A stretch of DNA of 64,000 nucleotides from Rhizopus arrhizus (Eukaryota; Mucoromycota; Mucoromycetes; Mucorales; Rhizopodaceae): positions 1,054,001 to 1,118,000 of the forward strand of contig JAKZZE010000014.1 in assembly GCA_024220505.1 (NCBI GenBank), read 5' to 3'. The notes beneath the pieces were generated by a model. That model did no database searches. It had not been told where the DNA came from and was given only the letters and a program-made list of their open reading frames with translations. Positions 21,128 to 30,760 of this stretch are shown here, in pieces. Position numbers and translations under genes: made by a program. Numbering within the stretch: position 1 is the stretch's first letter; each line of letters opens with the position of its first letter.

Positions 21128-22119
21128 AACGCCAAAATCTCAATGCACAAGCGGTTAAAGATCTCTTGGCGGAACGTTTAGCTGACAATGCAACCAACCA
21201 GCAATACCGGCGTAATCAGTTACGTTTCTTGGCTTGGGCTACTAGAAGCAATGTCTCATTTACGAGCTTCAACCCTTCGGATGTCGTAAACTTTTTGGCC
21301 AACATGCGTCAAGAACACAATATGCAAGCCTCTACCCTCAAAACTCTACGAACAGCGGTGGCTCATCTTCATGATGATACTGCAGGTATTAGCGAAGACC
21401 CACTCATTAACTCTTATTTAGATACCATTGCGAAGCAAGCTCCACCAGTCTCAATTCATCGTCCAACCATTGATGCTTCTCCGGCTTTAGCCTACGCTCG
21501 TTCGATCACTTCCAGATCGTCTACCGACGTCAAATTGCTACAGCAAAAGTTGGCTTTTCTCCTGGCAATGGCTGCCTTTCTCCGTCCCTCTGATATGGCT
21601 CGCATCCCTTTTACGTCGTGTTCTATCTCGGAAAACGGTTGCCTTCTCCTGCAAGTTGTCGCTCCAAAAGAAACTCGTGGTAAACGGCGAATAATCAAGC
21701 CTTTCTCGGTTCACCCACATGCAGAAGACCTCGAACTATGCCCTGTACAGTGCTTTAAGGCACTCCGTGACCATCCGGCTCTACAGGCTCGTCCGACCCA
21801 CTCCAATCTGTTTGTCAAATCCAACAAAATTAATCAACCTCTTTCTGCGTCAACTATTTCTACTTGGTTACATCGTGAATTCATCTCCTTGTGCACAGAT
21901 GAACCCGGGGTCTCTATTCGGTCGTTGGCCTCCTCTCGAGCCTTGGATCACGGTATCTCCCTTGACAATATCGTGGCTCTTGGAAACTGGGCTTCTTCGG
22001 ATACCTTTGTTCGACATTATCAGCGAAACCAAATGGCTGAAGTTGACTTCACGTCTACGGTTCTGTCCAGCCAAGATGAATTCTTTGATGCTAATGACTC
22101 TTTTGATACTCTGGATTAG
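21088..22119 (+). CDS. DIRS tyrosine recombinase
   Basis: The recombinase portion begins about LDALRVDI and ends at the TAG that overlaps the internal complementary region. Its frame is open without a stop back to 18904, across nearly the whole RT gene, so the true start is not determined. Box I Arg is in FLRPSDMARI. Box II reads GVSIRSLASSRA, with Val where the two dead DIRS elements of this window have His (HSIRSAS). Box III is LGNWASSDTFVRHY with the Trp and nucleophile Tyr. Presumed role is integration of circular DNA without target duplication. The His to Val change may lower activity or be tolerated in this lineage. Confidence 0.8.
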   Translation: MDALRVDIIRSKLERQNLNAQAVKDLLAERLADNATNQQYRRNQLRFLAWATRSNVSFTSFNPSDVVNFLANMRQEHNMQASTLKTLRTAVAHLHDDTAGISEDPLINSYLDTIAKQAPPVSIHRPTIDASPALAYARSITSRSSTDVKLLQQKLAFLLAMAAFLRPSDMARIPFTSCSISENGCLLLQVVAPKETRGKRRIIKPFSVHPHAEDLELCPVQCFKALRDHPALQARPTHSNLFVKSNKINQPLSASTISTWLHREFISLCTDEPGVSIRSLASSRALDHGISLDNIVALGNWASSDTFVRHYQRNQMAEVDFTSTVLSSQDEFFDANDSFDTLD

Positions 22120-22233
22120 CATAATAACATTTCCTATTTTGTTCTGACGGTCTCAAGAAATTCTTTCGAGAAATTTCTTTCGACCTAGAATTGCTATTTA
22201 GACCTGAAGAACAAAATAGGAAATGTTATTATG
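22119..22233. repeat. DIRS internal complementary region
   Basis: 115 bp. The first part, up to CGACCTAGAAT, is the reverse complement of the left end (18029 onwards). The second, from TGCTATTTAGACC, is the reverse complement of the right end (up to 22437). The junction AGAAT|TGCTA marks the joined circle ends. Both halves carry the shared AACAAAATAGGAAATG-type sequence of the inverted repeats. It overlaps the recombinase stop codon by one base. Confidence 0.9.
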
Positions 22234-22929
22234 ACCCACCCTTCATTTATCTTATTTCACTTTATTTTAAATTTCCCACCCTTCTTCACTTTATTATTTG
22301 ACCGAGCTCAAATTCGATTGATAGTATAATGATTAGATTTATTTCCTTTATATATCTTTGAATTCGCTATAAATAAAGCTTCAAGAAGATTCTAGCATAA
22401 TAACATTTCCTATTTTGTTCTTCAGGTCTAAATAGCAAATCTTTATCAAATAAAATATATTCTTCTTCTTTTTATATAAAACTATCACAATTAGATTCAT
22501 CCTATAAAGTAAACATGAACAATAAATAAGTCATGATCTTTACTATTCATCATTTCTGTAAATGAATAATAATGGATCAGGTACCTAGTCAACTTTGATC
22601 TGACTGGAGGCATTTCATATAAATATATCTTTCCTCTCAATGAAGACGGGACAATTCTCCCAGATCAGTTAAAGAACAATAAGATCTATAAAAACAACGA
22701 ATTAAAAATTTTCATAATCGATTCAGTGATCATTCTTCAATCAAACATGTCAATTATTGGATCTACGCTCATAACTACTCATTTACCCGCCAACTGATAG
22801 AAGAATATAAATAGTAGACTTTGTAATGATTTCTTTTTAACAATTAAGATTGTCTTAAATAAAGTTCAGTCTCAAAAAGTATTCTTTGGTTTTATTTTTA
22901 TTCCTTAATTACTTTACCAGAACATAACA

Positions 22930-23125
22930 AGTCCAAAGACTGCCAAACGTCTGCTTTGCTCTCTACATCTATCAATAATTGCAGTTGCTTCTGCTTGGGA
23001 CGTTGCTTCTTGAAGCACGTATTGTAGTTGCTCAAAGATTTCCATTGCAACTCTGGCTTGGAATCTAGCGTTTTCTGTGATTCTGTATATTGTGTTGACA
23101 ACCATTGCTGTTTCAGTTTGTTAAG
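22930..23125 (-). pseudogene. 5' part of gag of DIRS element L
   Basis: Minus-strand frame with a helical gag segment (IYRITENARFQ, AIIDRCREQSRRLAV) that joins directly to GLATAKAQ at 17941 when the LTR A insertion is removed, duplication AGTCC included. The N-terminal part upstream of 23125 is not recognisable, so the gag start is lost. Confidence 0.7.
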
Positions 23126-23487
23126 GATACATATAATTATAGTCACTTTATTTTAGTAAAAGGAATCAGATATGATCCTGATTAATATGTTGACATAACT
23201 TGGAATCATTTATAACATTATTCCCAATATAGATCAATAAAATACTTTGGTTAGATTTTTATATTAAGCTTTATTCATATTAACTTCACATAGTCAAATA
23301 AGATGACATGGTTGTAATATAGTTTATTGATAATATGAGCATGTTGAATAAGGAATGACGATTACTTACCGGATCATCATTAGTCATGAAAACATTTATC
23401 CTGACTGAGATATTATTGTTAGCAATGATATCCAATCACGGAACTAAAGGTCTTTATATTCATCCGTACCGTCTCCTTAAATAGTTA
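23126..23487. other. AT-rich spacer, nothing recognised
   Basis: No gene, repeat or RNA that I can support. It lies between the truncated gag of element L and the left end of a Tc1 element. It ends in the TA that starts the Tc1 terminus. Confidence 0.4.
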
Positions 23488-23489
23488 TA

Positions 23490-23659
23490 CACTAGGTGAA
23501 AAAATAGGGACAACCTTTTCGAAAATTTCATTTCATGCAGCATATAGCATTAAGAGAAGGTCGCCTCATGTCGCTAGCAATATGTTAAAGCGAGATTAAT
23601 GTGTAAAGTTTTTCATCAAAATATGATGAGCCAATTATGGAAAATGAGGGAGTAATGCG
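23490..23659 (+). mobile_element. Left end of Tc1-like element O, truncated
   Basis: Begins CACTAGGTGAAAAAATAGGG after a TA and matches 63544-63713 over about 168 bp with few differences. In the 63.5-kb copy the sequence goes on to a transposase start. Here it is cut at 23660 by LTR A. It is a terminal remnant without coding capacity. Confidence 0.7.
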
Positions 23660-24238
23660 TGTTATGTTCTGGTAAAGTAATTAAGGAATAAAAATAAAAC
23701 CAAAGAATACTTTTTGAGACTGAACTTTATTTAAGACAATCTTAATTGTTAAAAAGAAATCATTACAAAGTCTACTATTTATATTCTTCTATCAGTTGGC
23801 GGGTAAATGAGTAGTTATGAGCGTAGATCCAATAATTGACATGTTTGATTGAAGAATGATCACTGAATCGATTATGAAAATTTTTAATTCGTTGTTTTTA
23901 TAGATCTTATTGTTCTTTAACTGATCTGGGAGAATTGTCCCGTCTTCATTGAGAGGAAAGATATATTTATATGAAATGCCTCCAGTCAGATCAAAGTTGA
24001 CTAGGTACCTGATCCATTATTATTCATTTACAGAAATGATGAATAGTAAAGATCATGACTTATTTATTGTTCATGTTTACTTTATAGGATGAATCTAATT
24101 GTGATAGTTTTATATAAAAAGAAGAAGAATATATTTTATTTGATAAAGATTTAAATTATTATCTTTTATCAATCTTAATATACTTCTTTTAGTTGTGATT
24201 ATTCAATGTCCGTTATGATCAGACGCTGTTCTACAACA
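23660..24238 (-). mobile_element. LTR A, minus orientation
   Basis: 579-bp full-length copy of the LTR seen as solo elements at 55096 and 17942. It runs TGTTATGTTCTGG ... CTGTTCTACAACA on the plus strand. The flanks differ (ATGCG left, ATCTT right), so one side was lost by deletion or ectopic recombination. The left side is Tc1 element O and the right side is DIRS element J. Confidence 0.85.
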
Positions 24239-24322
24239 ATCTTAACTTAATAAAAAGATACCAAGTTCTAACAGTATTTCTTTATCTTTGTTGTTATTAC
24301 ATTTTACCTAAAACTCCCCTTC

Positions 24323-26068
24323 CTAAACAGTTGCCTCCGTTCGGACTCCAGATATGGTATTGTTTTCCGAAAGATTATTGACCATAGAATTCCCAATTGC
24401 AGTACTGATCCTGTCTGTGTGATTTGGTTTATAATAGTATTTCTCAAACGTATTGCTATTCAAGCTCCAGTTGGCATGTTTCTTCACGTCGTCTATCTTG
24501 AAACCAAGTTGAACCGCTTTAGTACTTGATGCTGAGCGAATTGAATGGGGTTGATACTTTGTTGTATCAATTCCTGCTTGTGACATGTTGTTTTTTATCC
24601 AGCCTGTAACGGTACTTGGACTAACACAGGAGGTCGGTTTTTGTTCATTGATGTAAGCCAAAGATAACGTTTGGTTCTCTGGTAATTTCCCTCGATAGCC
24701 TTCTGTTTTTTGTATAAAAAAATATAAGGTTGTAACCGGACACAAGTCAGAAGTATCGATAGTTCCTAGCGAGATTGTTTTCTGTTGAGCTTCTTTTGGC
24801 AGTCGACAGATTAAGTTTATCCCTTGAATCCTGCCATTTTCTGTTTGGAATAAGACATCTCTATGCTGGACTTTACTGATGTCCGATTTCGGTCTCTGAG
24901 ATATTTGGTACTTATAATATGAAAACAGTAAGAAAAAGGAGAGGAACTAATAATTTGGAATGAACCCTGGATTATATCGTCTGACGTAGGCTGGACTGAG
25001 ATGAATAATAAAATAATAAATAAAGACATCATTAATGACCAAACACGACAGTCTCCACATGGTGAAAATTGAGAGTAATAATACTGTCTTGTATTGTAGT
25101 TCCATAATTGTTAACCGGTCATTGTGGGCATATTTAGCCTTGATAAACTTCAGCAGAATATCTAAGTCCCATATTTCTATTTCCTCTCTTGTTGGAATCT
25201 GCACTCGCTGTTTTTTGTGAGCTGTGAAAAAATCTTCGATAAGATGGTGTTGACCGATACTTGGTTTTGAGTGGTAGACTACATTAAACACGGATGTTAT
25301 TGATGATCGTATTCCGTTTAAATGAGACGTAGAATAATGGCGATTTTGTACCAAGTACTTTAGAACATTTCTTGGTGTGTATTCCAAATAGTTGATTGTT
25401 GGTGATTGTTGACTGCACCAATTGGCCCACCTTTCCCAATTTCTATTATAATTGTTGATTGTCTCTTTTCGATGTTTGTGTTGAAGGTGATTAATGGTGA
25501 TTAGATCCAGGTTTTGTTTTTCCATGGATTGTCTGATAATTTCCATGCGGCTAGCCGCCAAGTTTTGGAGATTTGGAAGATCAGTGGTTTTCTCTTTGTC
25601 ATCTTCACAATCATTGGATACCAATATTGTGTTGGCCAGAATGGAGTTACCAATATCGCTTCCTTCACCTTCTGCTTCTTGAACATTTTCAGTACTTGAG
25701 GAACTAATTTCCATGGTGGATGTAGATACAACCCTATCTTCGGCTATTGTTGTTTGAAAGCATCTATTTGCATTGCTGCTGGGTCCGACCTGATACTCCA
25801 GTATTTCGGTAGAAGATGATTGTGGTGAGCTGCGAATGCATCGATCATCAATGGACCCCACTTGCGTTGAATTTGATTGAATATTGACCTTGGCAACGTC
25901 CATTCGTATAGCGGTTTTTGCATTCTGCTTAATTGATCTGCTCTGATGTTGTTGATTCCCGGGATATGGACACATTGTAATCGTATGTTGAACTGGTTGA
26001 GAATTGTATGAATTTTCAGAGCTAAATCCTGTAAAGTCGAATATAAAGCTTTCTTTCGCACTTTTATA
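24323..26068 (-). pseudogene. Dead DIRS-like element J (RNase H end, MT-like, tyrosine recombinase)
   Basis: From 26068 leftwards: the end of RNase H with GINNIRADQLSR, then the methyltransferase-like domain (LMIDAFAAHHN, and in a shifted frame YLHPPWKLVPQV and VTPFWPTQYWYP at 25731-25501), then recombinase (about 25600-25056 and 24896-24323). The recombinase keeps HSIRSAS and HANWSLNSNTFEKYY. It is split by a 154-bp solo LTR (24897-25050) placed beside the box I MWRPKSDI segment. A frame change lies near 25740. RT and gag are absent, cut at 26068 where LINE sequence starts. Confidence 0.8.
24897..25050 (-). mobile_element. Solo LTR K' inside the element J recombinase
   Basis: 154 bp, TGAGATATTTGG ... 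CCAAACACGACA, flanked by GTCTC on both sides (24892-24896 and 25051-25055). Removing it with one GTCTC restores the recombinase frame across box I. It is the same family as the 211-bp solo LTR at 62402-62612, but with a shorter middle. Confidence 0.85.
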
Positions 26069-26146
26069 AATTTACCTTATTTGGAAAGCGATTCAATTGA
26101 CATCTTTCAACATTATTTCAATATTTCAAACACTTCTATAACTAAA

Positions 26147-27298
26147 ATGACAAAGAAACGTGGTCCTTATAGGAAAAACCATCAACCTTCTTTAAGTTCT
26201 GAGCAGCTGGAGGAACTTCAGATCACTTTTGAAAAAGTCAACCGACATTTCGAGTGTCCTTTATGCAAAACACTAAACCATTTCCTTAAGCATGGATACT
26301 CTTCTCAGGATCCAACTCAACCAAACTTTGTGTGTAAGTCATGCAGGAGGCAATCTACAGCGTATGAGGTCTACCAAGTCCTCTCTGGTATTAGCAATAT
26401 GAATGAGAACTCCCAACAAGTCTTCGAATCTTCTACAAATTTCCAAGAACCCAACTCTCGTGACCCACGTGATGAACTAATCAGTCAACTTACCAAGCAA
26501 GTTGAACGACTTACAACTGAATTGAGCCAAGCCCGCGAAAAGATCGCTAGACTTGTAGCTCTCCAAGCTTCAACTCAAGAAAATAATAGCTCACAAGCTA
26601 TTGCTAACACCGAATTCCCTCCACTTCATGGAGCAACTTCCCAAAACCTTGGCGACTCAATCTCTCAGGCTCCTTGGCACAACCCATCCAAAGTAGCTGC
26701 ATTAAAGCAATCCATGTATCTCAACCGTCAAAACAATCGAGTTCGTAAGGAAGAAGCGGCTGCTCGTTTCTTCCAACCACCTTCTACGAATCAAGGATTC
26801 CAATACCTTTACGTCTCTACTAAAGCCCGTGTTCCCGTTGGTAAACTCCGCTCCTACTTACGCAATATGGGCGTCAACAATGCGCGTGTGCTAGACATCC
26901 ATTATCCAGATCGCAATATTGCTGCTCTTCTCCTCCATAACGACTATGTTGCCGAATTCAAACAATTACTTGAATCTAAGCGAGTCCACTTTGCTAACAA
27001 TTTTGACCCCTGGAACGGCTCTACTCTCAAAGATCCACAGGATAAAGATCTTACAGAGCAAGAACGAACTTACAAAGCATGTGAAATCCAACAGCAACGC
27101 CTTCAACGTGCTGTTCTCCATATCCGCGAACCAGTAAAGTTTGCAGTAGCATACTACTTTTGTCAGCAAAAGTGGGTAACCAAATCATCCATTGACCAAC
27201 TTAACAACTCTCGCTATGGACGATCAGAGGATATCATGGATAATTTCTCTGAAGACATGACAACCAATGTAACCAACCCTAACAACATTCAACGTTAA
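26147..27298 (+). CDS. LINE ORF1 (zinc ribbon and coiled coil)
   Basis: 383 aa from ATG 26147. Residues about 36-65 hold a CPLC ... CKSC four-cysteine finger, a Lys/Arg-rich N-terminus precedes it, and a coiled coil follows (QLTKQVERLTTELSQAREK, residues about 115-145). The C-terminal half resembles the RRM-like DNA-processing part of LINE ORF1 proteins (QYLYVSTKARVPVGKLRSYL). It overlaps ORF2 by one base in TAATG. It presumably binds the LINE RNA. I place it as LINE ORF1 mainly from the adjoining endonuclease ORF2. Confidence 0.7.
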   Translation: MTKKRGPYRKNHQPSLSSEQLEELQITFEKVNRHFECPLCKTLNHFLKHGYSSQDPTQPNFVCKSCRRQSTAYEVYQVLSGISNMNENSQQVFESSTNFQEPNSRDPRDELISQLTKQVERLTTELSQAREKIARLVALQASTQENNSSQAIANTEFPPLHGATSQNLGDSISQAPWHNPSKVAALKQSMYLNRQNNRVRKEEAAARFFQPPSTNQGFQYLYVSTKARVPVGKLRSYLRNMGVNNARVLDIHYPDRNIAALLLHNDYVAEFKQLLESKRVHFANNFDPWNGSTLKDPQDKDLTEQERTYKACEIQQQRLQRAVLHIREPVKFAVAYYFCQQKWVTKSSIDQLNNSRYGRSEDIMDNFSEDMTTNVTNPNNIQR

Positions 27299-28191
27299 TG
27301 ATCAACATATCAGTAACATTATTTAATGCTACTGGGCTCCCAAAGCAAGCTATATTTCCTATATTAAAGATCGCTGAAAACTCGTCACTCCTTTTTATCA
27401 CAGAAACTTGGCTTCTGCCACCAAACAAATACGTCACCACATGGAAACAGTTTCATACTTACGGTCAACCGATTAATTCAACTCACCATAGAAACCGTGG
27501 CCATCTTGGTATTGCCCTTTTGATAAATCCTACCTTAAAACAACATATCTACCATATCTATCATGAAAATCCAACATTAGCTAAGTATACTTTATCCGTA
27601 GTCATATCTGCTAAAATTTCTATACACTGTCTTTACATTCCTCCCAACCTAGATGATAATGACCTATCTGAAATTTTGGAACCACTACCTCTTAGCTATA
27701 AGAACACAACAGCGACTATTATCTGTGGAGACTTCAATGCTAGAATGGGCAAATACTCAGGTGATACTAGAGAGAATCATAAAGGACGAATCGTACAAAA
27801 CTGGATTCAATCTAATGAACTCATTAACTGGAATCAACGGATTGCATATGGTGTGCCTACTTCATATACTTACTCTGGACATATTATTGTTGACTACTTC
27901 CTGAGTACTATAGATTTGACTTCTCCGACGTTAACTGTTAGAGATGATCTTTCACTAGAATCAACTCATAAGCTTTTGACTTTTTCTTTTCAAATGCCAT
28001 CATTTACCCTTAATAACATAGACCCAGTACCAGACTCTCAAAAACTTTGGAACATCAAAAAGCTTAGAAAAGAGAAGACAAGAGAAACCTACCAGCAAGT
28101 TTTTCAGGAACATTTGAACCTTATTTTACCACCATCGTCCTCTCTTCCACTTCAGAAAATTGATGCCCAAAGGTTTATTGAACGTATCAAC
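27298..28191 (+). pseudogene. LINE ORF2, endonuclease part, truncated
   Basis: The ATG shares its A with the ORF1 stop (TAATG). The first 240 residues match an apurinic-type endonuclease: LFITETWLLP, CGDFNARMG with the catalytic Asp, YSGHIIVDYFLS, and STHKLL in the place of the usual SDH motif. The reverse transcriptase is missing because LTR I enters at 28192 and the frame stops a few bases later. Insertion of the LTR killed this LINE. Confidence 0.75.
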
Positions 28192-28881
28192 TGATGTATC
28201 CATCATTCATAACTCGATATGAAAACAGTATTAATAAGCTACATGTAAAATATATCCAATAGATAGGCTACAGGTTAATTCGGATAAATCTTCATTAAGA
28301 ATAAGATGCTGCGTAATTGCACGGTTAAATTATATTAAATCCAGGAACTAAATCACAGTCAATCGCAGTCAATCATATACGAGTATTCTATGGATAAATG
28401 CTTATGATGACAAAGATAACAATGGAAGATGTTTTGCCAAGTATTAAAATAAGAGACAAAAACTAAAAAAGACAATAGTTGTGAAACTAAAGATTATATG
28501 TTGCTTTATTAATAAAAACATTTGAGGCTATTTATACTTTTTGGATGTCTGGATCTTTACCGCTATTTCAATTAATCGGTTAAAAGAATGATGTGGGAAG
28601 ATAAAGGAAAGATAGTAGATAATCAATAGCCGCTGTCTTCTTGACGAATCAAGGGACAATGAAGTAGATAAATTATTGATCTAACGATAATTATCGAATA
28701 AGATTGGATTAGACTGCCGTTGTTATAATCAGGTTCCGATATAGTCGTGGGAACGCCAATAGAGACAACAGGGCAGAGTTAGCTATTGCGGAGATCTCTC
28801 GTTTATCCATGAATGTTCACTTTACTAGTTGTGTGGATACAACAGAAGAACACATAACCATTATCTATTTGTCATCAGTTA
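28192..28881 (+). mobile_element. LTR I copy 1, truncated and interrupted
   Basis: 28192-28429 and 28850-28881 match 38996-39065 plus 40671-40870 of the second LTR I copy. It begins TGATGTATCCATC. The match runs through the empty target of the Tc1 element G (CCAATAGATAGG). A solo LTR F (28430-28844) is inserted in it. The right part is lost at 28882, where a second LTR F begins. Confidence 0.8.
28430..28844 (-). mobile_element. Solo LTR F inserted in LTR I
   Basis: 415 bp, TGTTTTGCCAAG ... GGATACAACA, flanked by GAAGA on both sides (28425-28429 and 28845-28849). The LTR I copy at 40.8 kb shows the empty site. A reverse-strand TATAAATA and AATAAAG show minus orientation. Confidence 0.9.
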
Positions 28882-29207
28882 TGTTGTATCCACACAACTA
28901 GTAAAGTGAACATTCATGGATAAACGAGAGATCTCCGCAATAGCTAACTCTGCCCTGTTGTCTCTATTGGCGTTCCCACGACTATATCGGAACCTGATTA
29001 TAACAACGGCAGTCTAATCCAATCTTATTCGATAATTATCGTTAGATCAATAATTTATCTACTTCATTGTCCCTTGATTCGTCAAGAAGACAGCGGCTAT
29101 TGATTATCTACTATCTTTCCTTTATCTTCCCACATCATTCTTTTAACCGATTAATTGAAATAGCGGTAAAGATCCAGACATCCAAAAAGTATAAATAGCC
29201 TCAAATG
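28882..29207 (+). mobile_element. Second LTR F, inverted and 3'-truncated
   Basis: 326 bp starting TGTTGTATCCACACAAC, an apparently perfect reverse complement of 28519-28844. The remaining 89 bp of the LTR are missing because LTR A starts at 29208. Together with the first copy it forms two 325-bp arms separated by about 38 bp. Confidence 0.88.
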
Positions 29208-29787
29208 TGTTGTAGAACAGCGTCTGATCATAACGGACATTGAATAATCACAACTAAAAGAAGTATATTAAGATTGATAAAAGATAATAATTTAAATCTT
29301 TATCAAATAAAATATATTCTTCTTCTTTTTATATAAAACTATCACAATTAGATTCATCCTATAAAGTAAACATGAACAATAAATAAGTCATGATCTTTAC
29401 TATTCATCATTTCTGTAAATGAATAATAATGGATCAGGTACCTAGTCAACTTTGATCTGACTGGAGGCATTTCATATAAATATATCTTTCCTCTCAATGA
29501 AGACGGGACAATTCTCCCAGATCAGTTAAAGAACAATAAGATCTATAAAAACAACGAATTAAAAATTTTCATAATCGATTCAGTGATCATTCTTCAATCA
29601 AACATGTCAATTATTGGATCTACGCTCATAACTACTCATTTACCCGCCAACTGATAGAAGAATATAAATAGTAGACTTTGTAATGATTTCTTTTTAACAA
29701 TTAAGATTGTCTTAAATAAAGTTCAGTCTCAAAAAGTATTCTTTGGTTTTTATTCCTATCTTTAAGTTACTTTACCAGAACATAACA
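29208..29787 (+). mobile_element. LTR A, plus orientation
   Basis: 580 bp, TGTTGTAGAACAG ... AGAACATAACA, full length. Flanks AAATG and GTAGT do not match, and the inverted copy at 23660-24238 also lacks a duplication. No internal retrotransposon genes are adjacent, so rearrangement or deletion has occurred at both. TATAAATA near 29664 and AATAAAG near 29715 mark the promoter and poly(A) region. Confidence 0.85.
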
Positions 29788-30093
29788 GTAGTGACTGGAG
29801 ATGACTTGGTAGCTGTCAAGATTTTCTCGCTTGAGATCGGCATGGAAACATTTATTGATTGTTTCTGCGGACGTCCATCGAGTCTTTTGGTATTTGGGTA
29901 GGGACCTTTGATATTTCTTGAAACGTTGATGAAAATCAGTCTTGGAAGCGTTGTCCAACTCCTCGAGAATTTCTTCTGGGATTGCGAACTCTCTTTCATA
30001 GGCTTCATCTTCGATTCGAGCTCTTTGCTTAAATTCTCTATAGAGTTGTTCTTTTTGCTCTTCAGAGAGTTGAATGTTATTGTTATCATTCAT
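29788..30093 (-). pseudogene. Unrecognised coding fragment cut by LTR A
   Basis: From ATG 30093 (MNDNNNIQLSEEQKEQLY) about 102 codons read through a very charged helical region (RARIEDEAYEREFA, LDNASKTDFHQRFKKY) to YQVISSHY, where LTR A begins. I recognise no domain. The 3' part is missing, so it may be the 5' end of a larger gene or element ORF. Confidence 0.4.
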
Positions 30094-30376
30094 GATTTTG
30101 TACCACGGTGCGCGGCTTAGAAAGTTATAAAGAAGACACAGTGTACATTTTAGTTTATTATACAGTGACTCCCAAAACTGTTCCAATGTTTTGTAATTCT
30201 GTCTTTCACTGTTATTGGTGCTATTGCTGTTTGCATAAAACATGACTTGTTGTACCTCATTTGAAAGCTACGGTAGCATAGATTTACGTGGTATGAGTTA
30301 CATTTCAATTGATGTAGCACTGGCGGAGATAAAACATATACAAAACGAGCGGTGCATTGGGACAGTTTTGGAGCAT

Positions 30377-30717
30377 TGTCATGTTTTGACATGTCAATAA
30401 GATACAGTCTTATCATTCTGGACTAAATCTTTCCAAATGAGTTTGAATAAGAATAGAACCTGATAATTATCACTGCCCTAAACAGCCAAGTTTCACTTTC
30501 ATCTCAACAGTTGATTATTAACATCAGTCTATAAAATTTTTCTTATACATGTCAAATCATATCGGTCGTAACTATTTTTGTCATCTAATCTCAGGTCTTG
30601 CTCAACTAATATAAATAGCCTTGAAATCTTTCTTTAATAAAAGTATTCGACTTTAGAACTATTGTTCGGTCTCGTTAATTCTTCTTTATCTTATTTTTGA
30701 ATACTTAAAACACTTCA
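30377..30717 (+). repeat. 5' LTR of chromovirus D
   Basis: TGTCATGTTTTGACATG at the start is itself palindromic. The LTR ends AACACTTCA. A TATAAATAGCC promoter-like box near 30610 and AATAAAAG near 30638 give a short R region. No tRNA-complementary primer site starting TGG is visible after 30717, where a run of T is followed by AACGAATTC, so priming is unclear. Confidence 0.9.
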
Positions 30718-30760
30718 TTTTTTTTAACGAATTCTGAACCTCTAATAACAAAAAGCAAAT

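Larger units (their letters stand above)
18029..22437 (+). mobile_element. Complete DIRS-1-type retrotransposon
   Basis: 4409 bp. Left and right inverted terminal repeats (18075-18182 and 22316-22423) are near-perfect complements. The unpaired outer tips are 18029-18074 and 22424-22437. The internal complementary region at 22119-22233 equals the complement of the left tip joined to the complement of the right tip, which defines both ends to the base. There is no target duplication: removing the element restores the LTR A sequence exactly. Genes are gag, RT/RNase H/methyltransferase-like, and tyrosine recombinase, all plus strand and overlapping. By the family's known mechanism, a circular copy is made by templating on the internal complementary region and is integrated by the recombinase. 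Confidence 0.93.
17942..22929 (+). mobile_element. Solo LTR A (579 bp) split by a DIRS element
   Basis: LTR A sequence occupies 17942-18028 and 22438-22929 (87 + 492 = 579 bp, the same length as the solo LTR at 55096-55674). It begins TGTTGTAGAACAG and ends CCAGAACATAACA. A 5-bp target duplication AGTCC flanks the whole (17937-17941 and 22930-22934), and the gag frame of element L continues across it. A TATAAATA box and an AATAAAG signal lie in the right part. The DIRS element at 18029-22437 inserted later. Confidence 0.9.

Noticed and set aside
23660..29787. Inversion between the two opposite LTR A copies
   Set aside because: Swapping the flanks as an inversion would predict does not produce matching 5-bp duplications.
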